Assembly: GCA_031260775.1 (NCBI GenBank)
Contig: JAISKW010000003.1
Location: forward strand, 1-13,077
DNA: 13,077 nt
Reading direction: 5' to 3'
From: Christensenellaceae bacterium
Lineage (GTDB): Bacteria; Bacillota; Clostridia; Christensenellales; DTU072
A model generated the notes under the pieces. The model saw only the letters and a program-made list of their open reading frames with translations. It made no database searches and had not been told where the DNA came from. Made by a program: the position numbers and the translations under genes. This document shows, one piece after another, positions 5,528 through 11,512 of this stretch. How positions within the stretch are numbered: position 1 is the stretch's first letter; the number at the start of each line of letters is the position of its first letter.

Positions 5528-6801
5528 TATTTTAATTTGCCTAACTCGGGGTAGATGTCGGCAACCGTTGCGAAGTAATCCTTTTCCGTTTCGGCACGGC
5601 GAATCAGTTTCAAGTTACCGTCCTCTTGCATTAGAACCTCCGCGCTCCGTAGCTTGCCGTTATAATTATAACCCATAGAGTGTCCGTGCGCGCCGGCATC
5701 GTGGATAAATAATAAATCGCCGTAATCCAATGCGGGCAGGGGGCGGTTTTCGGCAAACTTATCACTGTTTTCGCAAAGACTCCCCACGATGTCGTAAACG
5801 GTGCCGTTTGCTTCATTCTCCTTGCCCAAAACCGTAATATGGTGATACGCGCCGTAAATTGCAGGGCGCATAAGATGCGCGGCGCATGCGTCAACGCCTG
5901 CATATTCGCGGTAGATATGCTTGAAGTGAATGACCTTTGTCAAAAGTCCGCCGTAGGGCGCGAGCATAAACCGACCGAGCTCCGTATAAACAGCTACGCT
6001 GTCGTTTTTGCCGAAAACCTCCGCATAAGCCGCTTGCACGCCCTTTGCAACCTCGCGGATGTCCGGGGCCTCTTGGTCCTCACGGTACGCGATACCCACG
6101 CCGCCGGATAGGTTAACAAACACGAATTTCACGCCCGCTTCGGCTTCGAGCTCCGCCACCGTTTTGAACATCAGCTTCGCAAGTGCGGGGTAATACGAGT
6201 TTCCCGTTGTGTTTGACGCTAAAAACGAGTGCAAACCGAACTCCTTTACGCCCAAAGCCTTCAGCGTTTTAACCGCCTCCGAAAGCTGAGCCCGTGTTAA
6301 GCCGTATTTCGCGGTTGAGGGCGAACCCATAATCAAATTGTTGATTACAAAATCGCCGCCGGGGTTAAATCTTAGGCAGATTTTTTTCGGAAAACCGTTT
6401 GCGCGGCAAGCACGCTTCAGGAATTCGATGTGCGTGATATCGTCTAAATTGATAATTGCGCCCAATTCCCGTGCCAAAACGAACTCCTTGTCGGCGGTTT
6501 CGTTGGACGAAAACATAATTTCGTCACCCTTAAAGCCGAGCGCGTCGGCGAGGAGCAATTCGGTATACGAGGAGCAGTCCGCACCGCAGCCTTCTTTTTT
6601 GAGAATTTTAAGAATTTCGGGGTTGGGATTTGCCTTAACCGCAAAGTATTCCTTGTAGCCCTTGTTCCACGAAAAAGCGGCGTTAAGGCGTTGTGCGTTC
6701 GCTTTAATTCCGCCTTCGTCGTAAACGTGCAGCGGCGTGGGGAACTCCGCCGCGATTTCCTTTGCTTTTTCCAAACTTAAAAAGCACTCTTTCTTTGCCA
6801 T
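5527..6801 (-). CDS. lysA: Diaminopimelate decarboxylase LysA, 424 aa
   Basis: This is a PLP enzyme (fold type III) that decarboxylates meso-diaminopimelate to L-lysine in the last step of lysine synthesis. Counting from the ATG at 6801, the PLP lysine is K56 in EYFAVKANPNP. The active-site strand GLHSFLASN carries H191, and the phosphate-binding SGGVG loop is 232-236. E274-L-G-R277 matches the E-x-G-R motif. CENSD (C343) is the catalytic cysteine contributed across the dimer. GAHGHSMGYNYN and RSAEVL near the C-terminus fit the LysA subtype found in Clostridia and Bacteroidetes, and the usual HIGSQ is LASN here. An in-frame TTG at 6828 would add nine residues (VLIYNIRT type) that look unlike a conserved N-terminus, so the ATG is preferred. 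Neither start has a good Shine-Dalgarno. The stop overlaps the dnaB start by one base. Lysine synthesis and helicase genes are not functionally linked, so the pairing is probably incidental. Confidence 0.93.
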   Translation of the reverse strand: MAKKECFLSLEKAKEIAAEFPTPLHVYDEGGIKANAQRLNAAFSWNKGYKEYFAVKANPNPEILKILKKEGCGADCSSYTELLLADALGFKGDEIMFSSNETADKEFVLARELGAIINLDDITHIEFLKRACRANGFPKKICLRFNPGGDFVINNLIMGSPSTAKYGLTRAQLSEAVKTLKALGVKEFGLHSFLASNTTGNSYYPALAKLMFKTVAELEAEAGVKFVFVNLSGGVGIAYREDQEAPDIREVAKGVQAAYAEVFGKNDSVAVYTELGRFMLAPYGGLLTKVIHFKHIYREYAGVDACAAHLMRPAIYGAYHHITVLGKENEANGTVYDIVGSLCENSDKFAENRPLPALDYGDLLFIHDAGAHGHSMGYNYNGKLRSAEVLMQEDGNLKLIRRAETEKDYFATVADIYPELGKLK

Positions 6802-6836
6802 TGTTCTAATATTATAAATTAAAACCAATGGACATC

Positions 6837-6866
6837 TAAATAGCGAATTCCGTCGGGAGAGGACAA
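6837..6866 (-). promoter_or_regulatory. Weak promoter candidate for lysA-dnaB
   Basis: On the minus strand TTGTCC (6861-6866) and TATTTA (6837-6842) are 18 bases apart, giving a leader of about 30 nt to the ATG at 6801. A rival -10, TATAAT (6811-6816), would make the mRNA nearly leaderless. Neither is convincing alone. Confidence 0.25.
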
Positions 6867-6923
6867 CTGCCGTTAATAAAACATAGTATTTTTATATATT
6901 GAATATGTTTGCGAGATGGTAAT

Positions 6924-6958
6924 TTGTTTCATTCTTATTTCGTATTATAATAAGAATG
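6924..6958 (+). promoter_or_regulatory. Promoter of the lipoprotein operon with overlapping dyad (likely operator)
   Basis: A perfect -10, TATAAT (6946-6951), lies 16 bases after TTGTTT (6924-6929). A 10-bp perfect inverted repeat, CATTCTTATT (6930-6939) and AATAAGAATG (6949-6958), with a 9-nt gap, covers the spacer and overlaps the -10. Such placement is typical of a repressor operator, although the dyad could also be read as an RNA hairpin if transcription starts further upstream. The leader to the ATG at 7022 would be about 64 nt. Confidence 0.55.
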
Positions 6959-6979
6959 TCTTTTATAGGCATTTGTATA

Positions 6980-7001
6980 TTTTTTGGGTAAACCCTAAAA
7001 A
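6980..7001. promoter_or_regulatory. A/T-flanked dyad in the leader of the lipoprotein operon
   Basis: The sequence TTTTT-T-GGGT-AA-ACCC-T-AAAAA is symmetric around 6990/6991 over 22 bases with one mismatched pair. It sits 11 bases before the GGAGG ribosome binding site. With only two central bases it is a poor RNA hairpin, so a protein-binding site is more likely. It is unrelated in sequence to the dyad at 6930-6958. Confidence 0.4.
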
Positions 7002-7021
7002 ATACCAAAATTGGAGGAAAA

Positions 7022-9529
7022 ATGAAACAAAAATCACGGCTTTTGCTATTAGTAGTTTTAAGCTTAGTTCTTGTCGTTTCCCTCGCCGCATGCGCTAAAT
7101 CCATTAACAAGGATAAGAAAGCTTACGACGACGTTTACGGCGTGAGCGGGGAAACCCGCATTGTCAACAACTCGGGGTATACATACTTCGCTGATGCAAA
7201 GGGGAATCTCGGCGAGAATTACCGCGAGGTCATAAACATAGGCTACGGCTTACTGCGCGGCAAAACCGACGGGCCCTCGCTTGTGGCTCTTGACTACAGC
7301 GGCAACGTTCTCGCTTCGGCTTGGGAGGCAACCGCGCTTTCCGTCGAAACGTCTTACATAGCGGCGGCGGGCGAAACGCAAAAACGCGCGTTAGTCTTTA
7401 CGCTTCAAAGCGGAAAGAAAACCGTCGTCAGCACCTTGAACTATGACGCGGTCAAAACCGTCGATTCGTTCGGCTCCGTTATCGGCAACTTCTACACCGC
7501 CTACAACACGGTTACCGATGAGAACGACTCTCCGAAAAACCTTTATCTTATCGTGAACCTCGTAACGGGCGACGAAATCGTTTCGGACGCCGTTTCGGTT
7601 CCCGTCACCTACTCGTCTTACTACAGATACGATAAGCCCGCAGTCACCCTTATTTCGGCGACAAGAACGTTTGAAGAAAACGACGGCACTGCGGAGGTTC
7701 CGGTACTTGCAAAGCACGATTACCTCGAGCTTTACGACTCGTTGACCGGCGCGCGCTTTGCCCAAGATTACAGAGTATTATCCGTTTCGGGCACCTATGA
7801 CGGTTGGTTCAGGGTCACATACCGCGACAAGGCTACAAACGACACCGAAATCAAATATATCAACGCGGAGAGCGGCGAGGTCAAGGACACGGCTGACGAC
7901 GTTCCTCATTCCAAATACGCCTCGGCTTACACAATCGACGGTGTAACCTACGCAATCGAAAGCTACAAGATTAACGACGACACTTTCTATAGACTCACAA
8001 ACTACGAAACCGCTGCGGTCGTTTCCGCCGCCGATAAAAAATACGAAGTGCTTGTACCTTACGGCAGCACGTTCAACAATATTTTTACGGGCTACTACAC
8101 CAAAACCGTTAAGGATGAGTCCGATAACGACAAAACTATCGGCGTATTCGATTATTATTACGGCGACGGCACGCTTTTCTTCACCGATGAGGGCAATCTT
8201 ATTGCCGGCGCAAAGGGATATTTTACCGACATAAACGACTATTCATTTATCATTACAAGGAAGTCTGCCGACACAACAAAACCCAAATTCCGCTCGTACA
8301 CCTACTACACGCCGGGCGGCACAACCGAGCTCACGTTCGATAACGGCGCGGAGTTAGTCATCGATATTATAGATGACGCGGCGACACTCGTATCGTTCAG
8401 AGTAACCTCGGGGCTCAACCCCACGGCGCAGCTTTGGCACACTCCGAGCAACAAGATATGGTCGGTAGACGTTGCGTCAACCGTAAATAACTTAAACGGA
8501 GGGTTAATTCAATTCCCCTTAAGCGAAAAGGAGGGCGACCTGTATGTTATTCTTGCAACCGACCTCTTTACTTGGGACGGCACGGCGGCGGGCAACATTT
8601 ACAGCAGTGCGGTAAAGAGCAATTTTGCCGTAACCGTATCGACAAGCACGACACTTTCCGTACTCAACCGAGAGTTCACAATAGACACGGCGCACAATGA
8701 CAAGACTCCCTCGGCAACCGTTTACGCGGCGTTCAAACTGCTTACCGTGACCTACACCGATATCACAAATAACACCGTTATCGAGTATTATGCAACGCTT
8801 TCGACGGGAAATGGATATGATTCGGAAAAAATCTATAAGGTCGGTGGCGCGTACGAAAGCTTTGCGGAAAATCAATTCCTTGTGCTGAAGAACGCGAAAA
8901 CCGCAAAGAAAGAGGTTTATGAAATTACCGTCGCCTCCGAAAAAGCGGAGCCGGTATTGACTCTTAAAATCGGCACGGACGCGAATCTTGCTTCGGCAAC
9001 CACACTTGATATTTTGCGTGACGTTTACGGCAACGTGTACGTTGTTAACAAAAACGTAAGCGGTAGCTACGACGAGTTATTCAGCATTGACGGCAAAAAA
9101 ATTCTCCCCGCAATCTACGACATCGGAAGCGTTGCTAACGGAATTGTACTTGTTCGGAAAGGCGCGTACTACGGCGTAGTCGACACGACGAAGAAAGAAC
9201 CCAAGCTCATTAAAAATTTCGAGTATTCAGACGGTGCTCTTTTAGTTGACGGAAGCTTTATATTAAGAAGCCTAAAGGACTTTAAGTGGACGCTTTACAG
9301 TTCGGACAACAAAAAGATTCAAAGCGGACTTACGAGCACCGTAGATGCGGTTTCGGTATACTATACGCGTGACGGTGCAAAAGACGCACTTTCCTCGAAG
9401 GAGGGAATTATCGTTGCGGCATATAAGTTATACAACAAAGACGGCACGGTTAAAGTAGTAACGATTTCGGTTACAAAAGACCAATTAAGCTACGCGAGGT
9501 TGCGCTCGTACAACCTAATTCAAATCTAA
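7022..9529 (+). CDS. Large secreted lipoprotein of unknown function, 835 aa
   Basis: The N-terminus is a lipoprotein signal peptide: KQK, a hydrophobic run (residues 7-20), and the lipobox LAAC with the acylated cysteine at C24. The mature protein should therefore be anchored on the outer face of the membrane. The rest is rich in predicted beta strand, with many Tyr, Thr, Asp and Gly and no membrane segment. I recognise no catalytic family. Parts near 74-100 (GYGLLRG ... LVALDYSGNVLAS) and 686-760 (LFSIDGKKILPAIYD, then KGAYYGVVDTT) read like weak WG-type or beta-propeller blades, which is suggestive only. The ribosome binding site GGAGG (7013-7017) is 4 bases from the ATG. The gene is the first of a two-gene operon, with the next ATG 12 bases after its stop. 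A role in surface binding is possible but unproven. Confidence 0.88.
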   Translation: MKQKSRLLLLVVLSLVLVVSLAACAKSINKDKKAYDDVYGVSGETRIVNNSGYTYFADAKGNLGENYREVINIGYGLLRGKTDGPSLVALDYSGNVLASAWEATALSVETSYIAAAGETQKRALVFTLQSGKKTVVSTLNYDAVKTVDSFGSVIGNFYTAYNTVTDENDSPKNLYLIVNLVTGDEIVSDAVSVPVTYSSYYRYDKPAVTLISATRTFEENDGTAEVPVLAKHDYLELYDSLTGARFAQDYRVLSVSGTYDGWFRVTYRDKATNDTEIKYINAESGEVKDTADDVPHSKYASAYTIDGVTYAIESYKINDDTFYRLTNYETAAVVSAADKKYEVLVPYGSTFNNIFTGYYTKTVKDESDNDKTIGVFDYYYGDGTLFFTDEGNLIAGAKGYFTDINDYSFIITRKSADTTKPKFRSYTYYTPGGTTELTFDNGAELVIDIIDDAATLVSFRVTSGLNPTAQLWHTPSNKIWSVDVASTVNNLNGGLIQFPLSEKEGDLYVILATDLFTWDGTAAGNIYSSAVKSNFAVTVSTSTTLSVLNREFTIDTAHNDKTPSATVYAAFKLLTVTYTDITNNTVIEYYATLSTGNGYDSEKIYKVGGAYESFAENQFLVLKNAKTAKKEVYEITVASEKAEPVLTLKIGTDANLASATTLDILRDVYGNVYVVNKNVSGSYDELFSIDGKKILPAIYDIGSVANGIVLVRKGAYYGVVDTTKKEPKLIKNFEYSDGALLVDGSFILRSLKDFKWTLYSSDNKKIQSGLTSTVDAVSVYYTRDGAKDALSSKEGIIVAAYKLYNKDGTVKVVTISVTKDQLSYARLRSYNLIQI

Positions 9530-9541
9530 GGAGGAAGAAGA

Positions 9542-11245
9542 ATGAAGAAAATTTTAACAATATTAGCAATACTTGCCGTGACGGTAACGGGCGCATTTGC
9601 CCTTATCGCTTGCAAAAAGGACGGCCCTGCTACGGGCGCACCCGCGGCTCCTTCGTATAATGTGACGGTAGAAACCGCAACCGGCGGAACGGTACAAGCG
9701 GATAAAGCGTCCGCAAAGCCCGGTGAGGCGGTTACAATCACCGCCGCCGCCCAAGCTGATTACCTGTTCGAAGGCTTTATTATAGACAAAAAGTTTGTCG
9801 CGGGCGAGCTGACGGAAGTCAAATTTAATATGCCCTCGCAGGACGTCACGGTCGGCGCGAAATTTGCCGAGGCATTCGACGTTGCAGCCTCTCCCGAAAA
9901 CGCGGAGCAAGGCACGGTAATAGGCGCGGGCAAGTATAAGTTGGGTCAGCTTGTAAACCTTATCGCCCTTAACAGCGTCGACGGGTACGCCTTCGAGGGC
10001 TGGTATGCGGACGGCGTTAGGATTGGCGGCGCGGGCGCGTCGTACGTCTTTGAGCTGAACGAAGCGAACTTAGGGAGCGTTTATGTCGCAAAATATATCG
10101 AGGGCTATACGCTCACGGTTACAAATGTCGGCGGAAATGCTTTCGCAGGCTCGGTTTCGGGCGGCAGTTTTTACGCCGCAGGGCAACAAGTACCCCTTAC
10201 CGCAACGGTAAACGGCGGTTATTTAAGCTCTTATACCTTTGAGGGTTGGTACGTCGGCGGCACTAAAATTTCGGGCGATGCTAACTATATTTACACGACA
10301 ACCGCCGCCGAGGTTACTATTAACGCGGAGTTCAGATACGGGCAAATCTACGACAATTTCACCCACGCTTATGCCGCGGGCGAAATTGACGAGAACGTCG
10401 CTATCAACGTCGGCGCGTACGGACACGAGATTTATGTGCAGTTTGAAATTACCGAAACCGAGTTCTATTTTATCGCTTCGGACACGAAAGTCACCGGCTA
10501 TAACCACACGCTTTATTATGATGACGCCGGAGCGTATGTGACGAAAACCGGCGCGTTCTCGAGCTACGACACGGTGATATTCACCCATGTGACGCTTGAG
10601 CCCGGCACATATTACTTCAGACAATACGCATACGGGCTTGACTACGTTGATGACGACACGGTAACCTTAACGGTAACTCCCGTTACCGAAAGAGCGATTA
10701 ACGTCATTTCGAGCAACGACGCTTGGGGAGATGTATACCTTGAAGCCGCGGCGGAGTATTATGTCGGTTATCAGTATGCCTTAACCGCGAGCGAAACGGG
10801 CGGTTTCTTCGACGGTTGGTACATTGACGGCGAATTGGTCAGCATTTCGAACACGTACACCTACTTGCTTTGGGACGACGTTACAATCGAAGGTCGCTTT
10901 GCGGAGGAGGCTCCGCTGCCCAACGACGGCAGACGCGAAGCAATTGTCGCTACAATAGGCACGCCTTACGCAGTAAACACATCGGTGAGCTTAAATAACT
11001 TCTTTAAGTTTACGGTAAACACGGTAACAAATGTAAGGTTCTATTCGACAAACAATTCCGGCGACCCGTACGGCGAGTTGTATATCGGCGCAAACCTCCA
11101 ACGCTCCGCCTATGATGACGATTCAGGAGACAATAATTTCTCGATCACTTATGAATTGCAACCCGGTACGGTGTATTTCGTTAACGCAAAGAGCTACAAC
11201 GGCAGCGCGGGCGTAGCTTATGATTTCATTGCCGAGATAGTTTAG
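9542..11245 (+). CDS. Lipoprotein with InlB-like B repeats and PPC-like domains, 567 aa
   Basis: Signal peptide and lipobox LIAC (C24) are followed by a short Gly/Ala/Pro linker (27-38). Four repeats of the divergent InlB B-repeat type follow, marked by FEGFI (77), FEGWYADG (151), FEGWYVGG (233) and FDGWYIDG (423). Repeats 1-3 occupy about 39-108, 111-184 and 190-265, and repeat 4 about 384-454. Between repeats 3 and 4 (about 276-381), and again at the C-terminus (about 465-567), are beta domains containing LEPGTYYFRQYAYG and LQPGTVYFVNAKSY. Both resemble pre-peptidase C-terminal (PPC) domains. B repeats are generally extracellular spacers or binding modules; no enzyme domain is present, so binding or a structural surface role is the likely function. 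AAGGAGG overlaps the preceding stop and gives an excellent ribosome binding site. A strong terminator follows at 11341. It is probably co-transcribed with the 835-residue lipoprotein and may act with it. Confidence 0.9.
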   Translation: MKKILTILAILAVTVTGAFALIACKKDGPATGAPAAPSYNVTVETATGGTVQADKASAKPGEAVTITAAAQADYLFEGFIIDKKFVAGELTEVKFNMPSQDVTVGAKFAEAFDVAASPENAEQGTVIGAGKYKLGQLVNLIALNSVDGYAFEGWYADGVRIGGAGASYVFELNEANLGSVYVAKYIEGYTLTVTNVGGNAFAGSVSGGSFYAAGQQVPLTATVNGGYLSSYTFEGWYVGGTKISGDANYIYTTTAAEVTINAEFRYGQIYDNFTHAYAAGEIDENVAINVGAYGHEIYVQFEITETEFYFIASDTKVTGYNHTLYYDDAGAYVTKTGAFSSYDTVIFTHVTLEPGTYYFRQYAYGLDYVDDDTVTLTVTPVTERAINVISSNDAWGDVYLEAAAEYYVGYQYALTASETGGFFDGWYIDGELVSISNTYTYLLWDDVTIEGRFAEEAPLPNDGRREAIVATIGTPYAVNTSVSLNNFFKFTVNTVTNVRFYSTNNSGDPYGELYIGANLQRSAYDDDSGDNNFSITYELQPGTVYFVNAKSYNGSAGVAYDFIAEIV

Positions 11246-11259
11246 TAATTAGGAAATGT

Positions 11260-11308
11260 TTTTGGAAGGGGGGAGGAATCTGCATTTCAGCGGAACTCTC
11301 CTCCCATT
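11260..11308. repeat. Intergenic motif copy 2: GGGGAGGAATCTGCAT ... CTCCCATT
   Basis: This copy begins 14 bases after the stop of the second lipoprotein. It carries TTTTGGAAGG, then the core GGGGAGGAATCTGCAT and, after a longer loop, CTCCCATT. GGGAGGA (11271-11277) pairs perfectly with TCCTCCC (11299-11305). The other copy is at 79-120. The core differs by one base, and the distal stem arm keeps the same place relative to the core. A second pyrimidine run (CCCTCTCCC) follows and could pair alternatively with the G-run. Confidence 0.5.
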
Positions 11309-11340
11309 AGAATCCCTCTCCCTTTATTTGGATATTACAC

Positions 11341-11378
11341 AACAAGGCGCAATTACGCGCCTTGTTTTCTTTTGTTTT
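11341..11378 (+). terminator. Strong intrinsic terminator of the lipoprotein operon
   Basis: AACAAGGCGC (11341-11350) pairs perfectly over 10 bp with GCGCCTTGTT (11357-11366) around a 6-nt loop. A T-rich tail, TTCTTTTGTTTTT, follows. It is directional, because the other strand lacks a T-run after the stem. Confidence 0.9.
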
Positions 11379-11398
11379 TAATGGATATTTAGATTCGA

Positions 11399-11427
11399 TT
11401 GTCATTCTGCGCGAAGTCGCAGAATCC
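11399..11427. repeat. Solitary unit B of the palindromic repeat family
   Basis: The unit begins TTGTCATTCTGCGCG and ends CGCAGAATCC. It matches unit B of locus 2 (3936-3963) with a single substitution, in the loop (G for A). ATTCTGCG (11404-11411) pairs with CGCAGAAT (11418-11425). No inverted unit A follows, so this is a single or decayed copy. It lies in the gap between the lipoprotein operon and the convergent GH31 gene. Confidence 0.75.
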
Positions 11428-11512
11428 ACATAATAACTAATTATAGCAAGATATTATTTAAGTTTCAGGTATCTGTCTTAAGTGACCGCCGATTGATTCA
11501 GGATTCGGAAAT

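Noticed and set aside
6802..6828. TTG start at 6828 for lysA
   Set aside because: It has no ribosome binding site and adds nine residues unlike LysA N-termini. The ATG at 6801 is simpler, though its own ribosome binding site is weak.
10223..10624. Minus-strand open frames inside the B-repeat lipoprotein gene
   Set aside because: They are opposite to a gene with signal peptide, repeats and ribosome binding site, and show no motif of their own.
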